From positions 1 through 32,910 of the forward strand of contig JAIVJJ010000238.1 of assembly GCA_020200095.1 (NCBI GenBank): a stretch of DNA of 32,910 nucleotides, read 5' to 3'. The stretch comes from Acidobacteriota bacterium. GTDB taxonomy: Bacteria; Acidobacteriota; Blastocatellia; Pyrinomonadales; Pyrinomonadaceae. The position numbers were made by a program, and so were the translations under genes. The notes beneath the pieces were generated by a model, which did not search any database, was not told the origin of the DNA, and saw nothing but the letters and a program-made list of their open reading frames with translations. Positions 8,082 to 16,417 of this stretch are shown here, piece after piece; positions within the stretch are counted from its first letter, which is position 1; each line of letters begins with the position of its first letter.

Positions 8082-9038
8082 CTAAATAAATAATGACGAA
8101 ACACTAGTTTCATCATGAATTGATTTAATTCCCGATGAAAGAAGTTTCGCTACGCTTAAAACTACAATTCTACCTTCTTCCTTTAGTCTTTCGCCTTTTT
8201 CGCAAAGCGGGATCGTATTAGTAACAACAATTTTTTCAAGATGCGAATTGCTCAAATTTTCAATCGCCCTGCCAGATAAAACTCCGTGCGTAAAACAAGC
8301 ATAAATACATTTTGCGCCGTTTGCGTGTAATGCGTCGGCAACTTTGCAAATCGTTCCGCCCGTATCGCACAAATCGTCAATTATCAAACAATTCTTCCCT
8401 TCTACCTCGCCGACCACGTTCATTACTTCCGCGACATTGGCTTTTTCGCGTCTTTTGTCGCAAAGCGCCAATCCGGTATTCAATCGTTTAGCGTAAGCGC
8501 GGGCGCGTTCCGCACCGCCAGTGTCCGGGGCAACAACTATTAAATTTTCAATCGGATTTTCTTGAAAATAATTGACAATCACCGGCGCGGCGAAAAGATG
8601 GTCAACCGGAATATCAAAAAACCCTTGAATCTGCGAAGCGTGCAAATCAATTGTCAAAACCCTCTGCGCACCAGCCGTCGCAATCAAATTCGCAATCAAT
8701 TTAGCGGCAATCGGTACGCGCGGGCGATCTTTTTTATCGGAACGTGCGTAACCGAAATACGGAATTACCGCCGTTACTCTTTCCGCCGAAGCTCGCCGAA
8801 AAGCATCGAGCATTACGAGCAATTCCATCAAATTCCGGTCTGTCGGCGGGCAAGTCGGCTGAATTATAAAAACGTCCGCACCACGCGCATTTTCTTCAAT
8901 CTGAAAATTAAACTCGCCGTCGGAAAATCTCCCCGTGCTTGACCTTCCCAAATCACAAGTTAAGTGGTGACAAATTTCTTCGGCTAATTCGGGGTGCGCG
9001 TTGCCCGAAAACACTTTGATATTGCCAGTTACACTCAT
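8082..9038 (-). CDS. prs: Ribose-phosphate pyrophosphokinase
   Basis: The enzyme makes phosphoribosyl pyrophosphate from ribose 5-phosphate and ATP for nucleotide, His and Trp synthesis. It has 318 residues, as expected. Conserved elements are FSDGE (38-42), PYFGYARSDKKDRPR (93-107), the signature VLTIDLHASQIQGFF (127-141, with the metal and ATP-site His133), VVAPDTGGAERARAYAKRL (about 168-186) and the PRPP loop IIDDLCDTGGT (219-229). The order tRNA-Gln, prs, rplY, pth is common in bacteria. The ribosome site is weak (AAAG). Confidence 0.97.
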   Translation of the reverse strand: MSVTGNIKVFSGNAHPELAEEICHHLTCDLGRSSTGRFSDGEFNFQIEENARGADVFIIQPTCPPTDRNLMELLVMLDAFRRASAERVTAVIPYFGYARSDKKDRPRVPIAAKLIANLIATAGAQRVLTIDLHASQIQGFFDIPVDHLFAAPVIVNYFQENPIENLIVVAPDTGGAERARAYAKRLNTGLALCDKRREKANVAEVMNVVGEVEGKNCLIIDDLCDTGGTICKVADALHANGAKCIYACFTHGVLSGRAIENLSNSHLEKIVVTNTIPLCEKGERLKEEGRIVVLSVAKLLSSGIKSIHDETSVSSLFI

Positions 9039-9062
9039 TTGCTTTACAAATTATAAATAAAC

Positions 9063-9095
9063 GACGAGCAACTTTTTCTTCTCAAGTTGCCCGTC
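9063..9095 (-). terminator. Hairpin between tRNA-Gln and prs
   Basis: On the minus strand GACGGGCAACTT pairs with AAGTTGCTCGTC (one G-U pair) around a 9-nt loop and is followed by GTTTATTT. It starts 8 nt after the tRNA 3' end. It could end the ispE-tRNA transcript or act as a processing stem. The T-run is stronger in the plus direction, where no gene ends. Confidence 0.55.
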
Positions 9096-9103
9096 TTTTT
9101 AGT

Positions 9104-9178
9104 TGGCTGGGGCGAGAGGATTCGAACCTATGAATGCCGGATCCAAAACCCGGTGCCTTACCACTTGGCGACGCCCCA
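9104..9178 (-). tRNA. tRNA-Gln (anticodon UUG)
   Basis: The 75-nt cloverleaf is read on the minus strand. The acceptor stem TGGGGCG pairs with CGCCCCA, followed by G and an encoded CCA. The anticodon stem CCGGG/TCCGG encloses the loop TTTTGGA, with TTG at positions 34-36. The T arm contains GGTTCGAATCC. It lies between ispE (7 nt upstream) and prs. Confidence 0.97.
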
Positions 9179-9185
9179 ATAAAAT

Positions 9186-10103
9186 TTAGAAATCTTTCAA
9201 AAGCAAATCTTCCCTGACTTTTAGTGAATTTCTATAAAACGAGCGCGAAATTGTTCTTACGGAAAACACACGCCATTTTGTTGCGCTTTTGATTTGCTCA
9301 AATGCAAACTGCATTGATTTTTCACTGTCAAAGATACCGAAAACGCTTGCTCCGCTTCCCGACAACAAAGCGTTTTGACTACCGAAATCTAAAAGTTTTT
9401 TCTTAGCAAATTCGACTTCAGGCTCTAACTTGAAGACAACCGCTTCAAAATCGTTTATCAATTTTGATTGCCGTAAAATCAACGAATTTGTAAAATCGCG
9501 GCAAATTGGAAGAATACTTTTTGAGCTTTTATTTGTCAAGTGAGGCGCATTTAATGCAGCAAAAGCTTCCGCAGTTGAAACATTTACGTTCGGCGTAACG
9601 ATTAAGATGTGTTTTTCTTCCAAATCTTTTAGCGGATAAATTTCAGTTCCGCGCCCCGCGCCTAATGCCGTTCCGCCATAAAAGAAAAACGGGACGTCTG
9701 AGCCAAGATTTTTTCCGATTTCTAAAAGCTCCGCAAAATCAATTTCAATTCTCCAAAGTTTCGTTAAACCACATAAAGCAACCGCCGCGTTTGAAGAGCC
9801 GCCGCCAAGTCCGCCCGGCGCTGGAATGTTTTTTTCAAGATAAATTTTTGCGCCTTTTTTGATACCGAGTTTTTCCTGCAAAAATTTTGCCGCTTTAACA
9901 ACTAAATTTGCCTCGCCGGGCGGAATTTTTTTATCGTTGCAAATCAAAACAATTTCATCTTGTTCTGAAAAGGTTAAATAATCAGCAAGCGAAATAGTCT
10001 GAAAAACGGTGCAAAGTTCGTGAAAATTGTCTTCGCGCTTCCCCATAATGCGCAAAAACCAATTTATTTTTGCGAAAGAAGGAATTGTAAAAGTGTTCTC
10101 CAT
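9186..10103 (-). CDS. ispE: 4-diphosphocytidyl-2-C-methyl-D-erythritol kinase
   Basis: This GHMP-family kinase phosphorylates CDP-methylerythritol in the MEP isoprenoid pathway. It has 305 residues, near the usual length. FAKINWFLRI has the catalytic Lys12. The ATP-binding motif PAPGGLGGGSSNAAVAL spans 94-110, GSDVPFF has the catalytic Asp at about 136, and LLSGSGASVFGIF (about 246-258) is the third GHMP motif. An ispE-prs neighbourhood is conserved in many bacteria. It is transcribed toward the tRNA-Gln gene. Confidence 0.95.
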   Translation of the reverse strand: MENTFTIPSFAKINWFLRIMGKREDNFHELCTVFQTISLADYLTFSEQDEIVLICNDKKIPPGEANLVVKAAKFLQEKLGIKKGAKIYLEKNIPAPGGLGGGSSNAAVALCGLTKLWRIEIDFAELLEIGKNLGSDVPFFFYGGTALGAGRGTEIYPLKDLEEKHILIVTPNVNVSTAEAFAALNAPHLTNKSSKSILPICRDFTNSLILRQSKLINDFEAVVFKLEPEVEFAKKKLLDFGSQNALLSGSGASVFGIFDSEKSMQFAFEQIKSATKWRVFSVRTISRSFYRNSLKVREDLLLKDF

Positions 10104-10477
10104 TATTTTTTATTTTGAAAAATGCGAGAACAACTTAAATCCATCTATTTTCAAAATTTTGCTTGTATTATAAATCTCTTGAATACGATTTTTGTCATTC
10201 GGCGCGAAGCAGAAAACCTCCCTCGGTTACAACGCTGTCTTCCACAAACCTTCAAGAACGGGATAAAACCCATCAGTTTCCGCACCGATTTTTATCGGTC
10301 GAAAAATGAAAACATTAGGATTATCCATGGCGACGAAAACAACTTGCTGATTAAATTTCAGCATTTTTTGCTAAAAACCGCGATTACGCGCCTGCGAGTT
10401 TGTCAATGCAAACGACCGCAAACCGCTTGACCACGATTTACAAATTGACCAAGTTTCGCATTAATTTGCTTTCCTGA
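10104..10477. other. Non-coding gap between ispE and the TPR gene
   Basis: These 374 bases hold no convincing gene. A 102-codon open frame on the plus strand (10122-10430) has no ribosome site or recognisable motif. A small perfect hairpin, ACCGAT/ATCGGT, lies at 10284-10299. I compared the minus strand by eye with 6S RNA, RNase P RNA, tmRNA and SRP RNA signatures and found no match. The ispE promoter should lie near the left end. Confidence 0.45.
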
Positions 10478-12604
10478 TTATTTTTTTAACTTTAATTTCA
10501 AACGGTTGATTTCTTCCGTTCCGAAAGAAAGATTTAAGGCTTTCTGCCAAGCTGAATTAGCAAGTTCGATTTTCGCTTGTTTTTGGTAAACGTCACCGAG
10601 ATGTTCATAGGCTGTTGCCGAAGAAGCATCAAAACGTAATGCCATTTTTAAGTATTTTTCGGCGTTGTCCAATTTACCAAGTTTGAAATACGCCCAGCCC
10701 AAGCTGTCTAAATAAGACGGATTATTCGGCTCAATACTCAACGCTTGCTGTATCAAATCCAATGCTTCATTCAGTTTTTCGTTTCTTTCCACTAAATAAT
10801 AACCCAAATTGTTAAGCGCAATCGGATTTCTTGATGATTGCTTTAGTACACCGCGCAATGTTTCTTCCGCAGATTTAAAATCGCCTGACCTCTGTTGAGC
10901 GGTTGCTAAAGTTAATTTTGCAATCTGCTTTTTTTCTTCGCTGTCGGCAACTGAATACGCTTGATTTGCTGCGCCGATGGCTTCTTTATCAAATTTTGCT
11001 TGGCTGTAAAGATTGGAAATAAATAGGTAGTTGGAAAGATCATCATCCATTTGTGTCGAAATCGTAAATGTTCCCGTTTCATCTACTTTGATTGGTTCTT
11101 TTGCGGCAGTACTTTTTTTATTAATCAAAGATTTCACTAGTCTGACAGCTTCTTCAACCTTTCCGTTGTCAGTTAAAATTGAAGCTTCAAGTCGTAAAAG
11201 TCCGTAATCATCCGCATTTCTTGCTCTGAGAGCGCGAATTGCTTGCAATGCTTCTTCTTTTTTTCCCGTTTCGCGGTAAAAGGAGATCAGTTTTTTATCG
11301 GCAAATAAATCGTTTTTGCCGAGCAATATGCGAGCGCGTTCAATAACGGCTTTAGCGTCATTCAAACGATTTGCTTTTTTATAAACGTCTATCATTTTAT
11401 CAAATATACGAATTGCAAAATCACGTTCTTCGTCCAATACCGGTTTGTTTTCAACTATTCCGCGAACTGCTAAAGCGTTTTGATAAACCGCAACTGCTTC
11501 GTCATAGCGGTTGGCTTCAAAATAAATATCTCCTAAAGCAGTTTGTAGATTGGCGGCGGAAATTTTGTCTTTATCAACAAGTTTGGCAGTAGCATCGCTA
11601 ATAATTTTCGCGGCGTCGTTAATTTTTCCGCTTCGCGCCTGTACCTGTGCGAGAAGCACAATCAAGGTTGAGTTACTCGGATTTGCATAAACAGCCTGTT
11701 GCAAGGCTTGAACAACTGTCGCTGCCGAACTGGTATCAACGGTTTCCAAGGCTTCGCTCAATAATTCGATGGTTTCATTATTTTCCGGATCATCGGCAAT
11801 AGCACGACTTAAAATTTCGACGGCTTGCCTGGTCTGCCCAATTCTTATTAAAGCATCGCCGAGTTTGACCGAAGCTGATTCGGGCGCGAGGCTTTCGCCT
11901 TGAAAAACTATGCCGTAAAAACCGTTATTGAGCGGCATGGCGGAAGCTAGCCAATTTCTAAGAGCGTCTATCCGTTCTGCGGACTTGTTGGTTTTAGCAT
12001 AAAACTCGCTCAAAAAAGCAAACGCTTCGGCATTTCGCGGGTCAAGCCGTGCCACTTCCTTCCATTCGTTTATTGCTTTCTGGGTAAAATTCGGGTCGAG
12101 AACACCTCTGTTCAACTGACTTTTAGAGGTATAAAGTTGAGCTAAAATCTGATGACCACCAAAATTGTTCGGTTCGATTTTTACGGCGATACTAGCCAGC
12201 AGAATCGCTTCGTCAATATTACGTGACGTCCTTCTAGTTAAATCGGCAAGCGCCGTGTAGGCTTCAGCGAGGGTCGGGTCAAACTCGACAGCCGCTTGTA
12301 AGGCTTCTCTGGCAAGCCTTAAATTTGTCGTCATAGAGGCTTGTGAACGCTGACGGCTAGTCATACTCCAAATGTATCGTTGTCCTTCGAGCAATTTCGC
12401 GTAAGCCTGCTCTCGTTTTTCGCGCGGGATTTCGGTTTTCTGCTGTAATTGCACTAAGTTTTTGGAAATAATATCGGCAAGTTTCGGATCTGTCTCAACC
12501 GACGGTGAAGCCGGACGCGGCGCTGGAGGATTGTTTTGAGCATAAACGCTTTTTATGCCGAATAATATCGAAATTACAATAAAAATAAATTTTATACTTT
12601 TCAT
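10478..12604 (-). CDS. Secreted TPR-repeat protein
   Basis: The 708-residue protein begins with a clear signal peptide (SIKFIFIVISILFGIKSVYA, cleavage near residue 22), then a proline-rich stretch. Tetratricopeptide repeats fill almost the whole length, for example ALQAAVEFDPTLAEAYTALA near 90-110 and, near the C-terminus, ALDLIQQALSIEPNNPSYLD, SLGWAYFKLGKLDNAEKYL and YEHLGDVYQKQAK. No enzymatic domain is seen. Inferred: a periplasmic or outer-membrane-associated scaffold. A GAGAGG site stands 6 nt before the ATG, and the gene begins 11 nt after the small membrane-protein gene, so the two are probably co-transcribed. The partners cannot be told. Confidence 0.85.
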   Translation of the reverse strand: MKSIKFIFIVISILFGIKSVYAQNNPPAPRPASPSVETDPKLADIISKNLVQLQQKTEIPREKREQAYAKLLEGQRYIWSMTSRQRSQASMTTNLRLAREALQAAVEFDPTLAEAYTALADLTRRTSRNIDEAILLASIAVKIEPNNFGGHQILAQLYTSKSQLNRGVLDPNFTQKAINEWKEVARLDPRNAEAFAFLSEFYAKTNKSAERIDALRNWLASAMPLNNGFYGIVFQGESLAPESASVKLGDALIRIGQTRQAVEILSRAIADDPENNETIELLSEALETVDTSSAATVVQALQQAVYANPSNSTLIVLLAQVQARSGKINDAAKIISDATAKLVDKDKISAANLQTALGDIYFEANRYDEAVAVYQNALAVRGIVENKPVLDEERDFAIRIFDKMIDVYKKANRLNDAKAVIERARILLGKNDLFADKKLISFYRETGKKEEALQAIRALRARNADDYGLLRLEASILTDNGKVEEAVRLVKSLINKKSTAAKEPIKVDETGTFTISTQMDDDLSNYLFISNLYSQAKFDKEAIGAANQAYSVADSEEKKQIAKLTLATAQQRSGDFKSAEETLRGVLKQSSRNPIALNNLGYYLVERNEKLNEALDLIQQALSIEPNNPSYLDSLGWAYFKLGKLDNAEKYLKMALRFDASSATAYEHLGDVYQKQAKIELANSAWQKALNLSFGTEEINRLKLKLKK

Positions 12605-12615
12605 CTAAAAACCTC

Positions 12616-13098
12616 TCAAACTTTTTCCATATTAGCCGCAATTTTTTCCCAGACGGATTTGCGCGGAAAATTTATAAAAAATACAATCAGCGCCACGGCA
12701 ACGGTGCGAAGCATATCAGCCCCGCTGCCATTTAATACAGCAATTATAAATCCAATAATGGCAATCGCTTCGGCTAATGATCCTAATATAATCGAATTTG
12801 TTTGCAATGTTGCAAACAATCCAGAAAAGCCTTTGAGTAATGTTATGTCTTTAAGCCTTTCCCATTTAAACAATATCCGCCGCAAAAGAAATGTTCCGAC
12901 GCCTATAAACAAGACCGCAATCCAAAGCGGTATTAAAGATTTTGAATTTATCGCAGATTCAGAATTTCCAGCGTAAATCCACCCGACAATTGCTAAAACA
13001 AGGGTGGTTGTCATCTGTCCTGCAACGATAAGAGTGGTAATTCGGTAACGCTTTTCTAATTCAGATTTATTTTCCGCGGAAATTTCTTCCATATTCAC
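12616..13098 (-). CDS. Small membrane protein with four predicted helices, function unknown
   Basis: The protein has about 160 residues. After a polar N-terminus, four hydrophobic stretches are visible: LIVAGQMTTTLVLAIVGWIY, LIPLWIAVLFIGVGTFLL, IILGSLAEAIAIIGFIIAVL and MLRTVAVALIVFFINF, with short charged loops. I do not recognise the family. The start is either GTG at 13098 or ATG at 13092, and no clear ribosome site helps decide. It is separated from the upstream BamD-like gene by a perfect hairpin terminator and lies 11 nt before the TPR gene. Confidence 0.75.
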   Translation of the reverse strand: MNMEEISAENKSELEKRYRITTLIVAGQMTTTLVLAIVGWIYAGNSESAINSKSLIPLWIAVLFIGVGTFLLRRILFKWERLKDITLLKGFSGLFATLQTNSIILGSLAEAIAIIGFIIAVLNGSGADMLRTVAVALIVFFINFPRKSVWEKIAANMEKV

Positions 13099-13124
13099 AA
13101 ATTAAATTGAACTGATAAATTAAT

Positions 13125-13170
13125 AAAAAGCCGCTTTTGGTACAATTAATTTACTCAAAAGCGGCTTTTT
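13125..13170 (-). terminator. Perfect hairpin terminator after the BamD-like gene
   Basis: AAAAAGCCGCTTTTG (13125-13139) pairs perfectly with CAAAAGCGGCTTTTT (13156-13170) around a 16-nt loop. T-runs follow in both directions, so it could work bidirectionally, but only the minus strand has genes here. Confidence 0.9.
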
Positions 13171-13228
13171 TCTTCAAGCATAGGTTTTCTTTTCAACTGA
13201 AAATCAAATTGCTTCTCTGCTCAAAGTT

Positions 13229-14728
13229 TTACTTCTGCTCCGAAGGCAGTTGCCGTTGCGAAATAACGGTTGTCAATGATTTCGGAATTTGCGATTCATT
13301 TATATCGCCTTGATTTTCGATAATTTGGTCAATTAATTCAAATTTTGTTTTATCGAAATCATCGGTCATCAAAACCCCGTTTCTGTCAATAGTCATCGGA
13401 TAGATACCGAAAACCTCGTTCTTGAAATTAGCAAAAAACGATTTCTCTTCCGGCGGCGAAACTTTTACTTTTTCCGGGTTCGGCGGCGGAATGTTCGCTC
13501 CGATAAGCTGCAACTGCTCTTTGGCTTTTTTAAAGTAATCGCTGTTCGGGTAATCGCGCGCCAATTGTTGATAATACTTCGCCGCCTGGTCGGTTTCTTC
13601 TTCAAGCTGGTAAGTTACAGCAAGTTTATAAAGAGCTTCGTCCATAAACGTGAAATTAGGATATTTGTCCAAAATCTCTCGATAACGCGACTGCGCTCCT
13701 TTTAACCCGCCTTTCTTTTGATCAACCGAAAGTTTGTAATAGTAATTAGCGACATAAAGATTATGAAGCCCAAGGTTATCCTGAACCTGCGCTAAACGCG
13801 CCTCGGCTTCTTTTCGCAAAATTGGGTTCTTACTTTGTTGAAGAAGCGCCTTCAAGCGTTGTTCTGCTCGTTTAGCGCGTGTTGCGTCACGGTCGGGAAG
13901 CCCGACTTGAAGCATCTCCGATTCAGCGATTTTCAGCAAAACTCTGTCGGATAAAGGATGCGTCGGAAAAAATGTTAGCCAATCCTGATACGCTGACGCT
14001 GCTTGAATAAGTGAGCTGGTCGAGCCTTCTAAATAAAAACTGTCGGCAACGGCAAGTTTTGCCATCGGAAGATACGGCGAATCCGGGTAAGTTGAAATAA
14101 TTGTTTGAAACAAAAGTCGACCGACATCATAATTATTTTTTCGCACTTCTTTAGTGGCGTTGATAAACAATTCTTTATCTCGTCCGGGCGTTACAGTTCC
14201 AATCAATTCTTCATATTCGTCATTTCCGCCGCCACCGAAAATTCCCAAAAACTTTTTCTTTTTCTTGATTTCACGCGGTTTGCCTACGTCAGAAACAGGG
14301 TTTGCCCGCGCACTAGCACTTTCCAGAAGCGCATTGTCAACGCGTGTTTGAAACTCCGAAACAGTTGCTTCAACCTGTTCAATATCGTTTATTTCATATT
14401 TTTCAGAGCGTTCAACCTTGCCGCGCAAATTGTTGACTTCCGACTGTAGATTCGACGTTTCTTTTTCCAAAGCCTTTATTCGACCAAGCGGCGTTTCCAA
14501 CGATTGTTTATCATCTTTTTTAGATTTGTCGTCTTTGCTGCTTTCCTTTAAGGTTGCAGATACGCTGCCCAGAGAACGACGCATCGTTTCCAGCTTTTGT
14601 CGCATAATTTCCAGCCGTTGTAACGGCGAGTTATCGGTGTTTTTATTTTGCGCCAAACCCGGTATGACAAAACTCAGAGCCAAAAATAAACTTAAAATCG
14701 CTGCTTTATTATTTTTTCTAAAAAACAT
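13229..14728 (-). CDS. BamD/YfiO-like TPR protein with N-terminal coiled coil
   Basis: The 499-residue exported protein has a signal peptide at about 1-26 (AAILSLFLALSFVIPGLAQ) with no lipobox cysteine. Heptad-rich coiled coil runs from about 35 to 130 (LQRLEIMRQKLETMRRSLG, LEKETSNLQSEVNNLRGKV), followed by a Lys-rich and Gly-rich hinge. TPR-like repeats of outer-membrane-assembly type start near 185 (FQTIISTYPDSPYLPMAKLA, AYQDWLTFFPTHPLSDRV, YREILDKYPNFTFMDEALY, YYQQLARDYPNSDYFKKA). BamD is the lipoprotein that recruits outer-membrane protein precursors to BamA. Lack of a lipid anchor and the extra coiled coil make this a relative rather than a certain BamD. It lies downstream of rpe. Confidence 0.75.
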   Translation of the reverse strand: MFFRKNNKAAILSLFLALSFVIPGLAQNKNTDNSPLQRLEIMRQKLETMRRSLGSVSATLKESSKDDKSKKDDKQSLETPLGRIKALEKETSNLQSEVNNLRGKVERSEKYEINDIEQVEATVSEFQTRVDNALLESASARANPVSDVGKPREIKKKKKFLGIFGGGGNDEYEELIGTVTPGRDKELFINATKEVRKNNYDVGRLLFQTIISTYPDSPYLPMAKLAVADSFYLEGSTSSLIQAASAYQDWLTFFPTHPLSDRVLLKIAESEMLQVGLPDRDATRAKRAEQRLKALLQQSKNPILRKEAEARLAQVQDNLGLHNLYVANYYYKLSVDQKKGGLKGAQSRYREILDKYPNFTFMDEALYKLAVTYQLEEETDQAAKYYQQLARDYPNSDYFKKAKEQLQLIGANIPPPNPEKVKVSPPEEKSFFANFKNEVFGIYPMTIDRNGVLMTDDFDKTKFELIDQIIENQGDINESQIPKSLTTVISQRQLPSEQK

Positions 14729-14736
14729 ATTTTCTC

Positions 14737-14803
14737 CAGTTATCAGTTATCAGTTATCAGTTATCAGATTTTTTATAGACTGATGACTGATAACTATTGA
14801 CTG
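14737..14803 (-). repeat. Heptamer array CAGTTAT x4 with inverted arm after the rpe stop codon
   Basis: CAGTTAT is repeated exactly four times at 14737-14764, plus CAG. A diverged complementary arm lies at 14780-14803 (CTGATGACTGATAACTATTG and so on). The array begins 3 nt after the rpe stop codon (14807-14809) and fills the gap to the BamD-like gene, ending close to its ribosome site. Confidence 0.9.
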
Positions 14804-14806
14804 TTT

Positions 14807-15469
14807 TCAAACCCAGACAGTTCCCGCGTCAAGCAATTCCTTAACCGCTTCGGTCGGCTTTCCCTTACCGAAAACGCCAGTTCCTGAAACAATAATTTCC
14901 GCGCCTGATTCGACAATTTCAGCAATGTTGCTCGCATCAATTCCGCCATCAATTTCAATGCGCGTCTTCAATCCACGGTCGTCAATTATTCGGCGCATTC
15001 GGCGCAATTTATCAATTGAAGTGTGAATAAATTTTTGCCCGCCAAAGCCGGGATTAACCGACATCAGCAAAACAAAATCGGCAAACGGCAAGGCTTCTTC
15101 CAAACTCGTTAAAGAGGTTGCCGGATTTATCGCAATTCCAGCTTGACCACCAGCTTCCCGAATTGCCGTCAAAGTTCTCTGCAAATGCACGTCCGCTTCA
15201 ACGTGAACTGAAACCATATCCGCTCCGGCTTCGACGAACTTCACGGCGAATCGGCTCGGTTCTTCAATCATCAGATGCGTATCAATCGTTAAATCAGTAA
15301 TCTTACGAATTGATTCGACAACCGGTATGCCAATCGTGATATTCGGAACAAAATGCCCGTCCATCACATCAACGTGGAGAACAGTTGCTCCGCCTGCTTG
15401 GACTGCACGAATTTCTTCTGCAAGACGTGTAAAATCCGACGATAAGATTGAAGGAGCTATCTCAAGCAT
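14807..15469 (-). CDS. rpe: Ribulose-phosphate 3-epimerase
   Basis: The enzyme interconverts ribulose 5-phosphate and xylulose 5-phosphate in the pentose phosphate pathway. It has 220 residues, the typical length, and a TIM barrel. IAPSILSSDF opens the protein. LHVDVMDGHFVPN carries metal ligands His32 and Asp34, THLMI carries His65, MSVNPGFGGQKF (136-147) is the phosphate-side signature and EIDGGI contains Asp174. SGTGVFG closes the phosphate site. It follows the PASTA protein, matching the widespread fmt-rsmB-...-rpe neighbourhood. Confidence 0.97.
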   Translation of the reverse strand: MLEIAPSILSSDFTRLAEEIRAVQAGGATVLHVDVMDGHFVPNITIGIPVVESIRKITDLTIDTHLMIEEPSRFAVKFVEAGADMVSVHVEADVHLQRTLTAIREAGGQAGIAINPATSLTSLEEALPFADFVLLMSVNPGFGGQKFIHTSIDKLRRMRRIIDDRGLKTRIEIDGGIDASNIAEIVESGAEIIVSGTGVFGKGKPTEAVKELLDAGTVWV

Positions 15470-15538
15470 TCTCTATAAATTTCGAGAAATCTAAAAATAC
15501 TAATTCTGACTGAATTTCCGCAAAAACAAACTTTTTTA

Positions 15539-15588
15539 CTTTGCCCTTTGCCTTTTTACCTCAGCTTTTTTACTTTTTACTTTGTTGC
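15539..15588 (-). repeat. Degenerate heptamer array between the PASTA gene and rpe
   Basis: CTTTGCC occurs twice in tandem (15539-15552), then TTTTTAC, CTCAGCT and further TTTTTAC/TTTTAC-like units. The array lies in the PASTA-rpe gap, beginning about 27 nt after the PASTA stop codon. That makes it the one intergenic array not tightly attached to a stop. Confidence 0.55.
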
Positions 15589-15615
15589 GAAAAAAAACTT
15601 ATCAGTTGCTCAACT

Positions 15616-16314
15616 TTAAGGGCTTGGCGTTTTGCGCGGTTGCGCTTCCGCGCCGGTTACGGTTTTATTAGAATTCGGCTTGTTTGAATTTGTCGGATTC
15701 GTCGGCTTGGTGTTTGTATTTGTCGAAGAGTTTTTATTCGATTTATTGCTATCGGAATTGTCGCTCGAATTGGAATTTTTATTGACTGAATTATTGCTGT
15801 TAGATAAATTTGTATTGCTGTTTGATTTGTCTTTTATTACGTCGCGCGTGGTCGAGCCTTTCTTTTTGTTGGAGTTAGCGTTTTGATTGCTTGTGCCGGA
15901 TTTTTTCGGCTTATCCGAAATCAGTTCCTCTATTTCTTCGCTGTCATCCTCATCCTCGGTATTTTTCTTGATGGTAACCGGCGCCTCTTCGCCTTCGGGA
16001 TTTGTTTTGCTTGTAACTACCAAAATCATCTGTCCCGTTTTAACCGTGTCGCCTGCTTTCGGTAGTTGCTCTAAAATAGTATTTGGTTTCTCAGTGCTAT
16101 ATCGTTTAGCTCTTTCTTTGATTTTCAAACCTAATTGAGCAATCTCTTTTTCGCTTTCGGCAAAATCTTTACCGACAATTTCGGGAACTTTCATTTCCTC
16201 GCCTTGCAGGGACATATAAACCACGCTTGCCATCCCGCCAAGAAAGGCTGTCGCCAGCGCGATAACAATTAAAAGTTTTCCAAAAGCCGAACTGCTGTTT
16301 TTTATAAAACTCAT
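15616..16314 (-). CDS. Membrane-anchored single PASTA-domain protein without a kinase domain
   Basis: The 232-residue protein has a short cytoplasmic N-terminus, one membrane helix (about 14-36, LLIVIALATAFLGGMASVVY), then one PASTA domain (about 42-105: KVPEIVGKDFAESEKEIAQL, with TILEQLPKAGDTVKTGQMIL). An acidic segment follows, and then a low-complexity tail of Asn, Ser, Thr and Lys from about 140 to the end that must be disordered. PASTA domains bind muropeptides or cell-wall material in PknB-type kinases and PBPs. It occupies the place between rsmB and rpe where Firmicutes and relatives carry pknB, but no kinase domain is present. Confidence 0.85.
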   Translation of the reverse strand: MSFIKNSSSAFGKLLIVIALATAFLGGMASVVYMSLQGEEMKVPEIVGKDFAESEKEIAQLGLKIKERAKRYSTEKPNTILEQLPKAGDTVKTGQMILVVTSKTNPEGEEAPVTIKKNTEDEDDSEEIEELISDKPKKSGTSNQNANSNKKKGSTTRDVIKDKSNSNTNLSNSNNSVNKNSNSSDNSDSNKSNKNSSTNTNTKPTNPTNSNKPNSNKTVTGAEAQPRKTPSP

Positions 16315-16417
16315 CTTCTTCTAATTTTTAATTCTTTAAACCGGCAAAACAAAACGAAAGTTTATCATTTTTTGCGAAAAGCGACGAGTTAAAATGTCTG
16401 AGACTTTAACCAAAAAA

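Noticed and set aside
7994-8116. Longer start for rplY giving 41 extra residues
   Set aside because: The extension is encoded by a heptamer array and leader sequence, whereas MADKVVVKAEKREG with GAAAGG upstream is the conserved start.
10122-10430. 102-codon plus-strand frame and possible structured RNA between ispE and the TPR gene
   Set aside because: No start signal or family motif; hairpins are small, and no signature of 6S, RNase P, tmRNA or SRP RNA was found.
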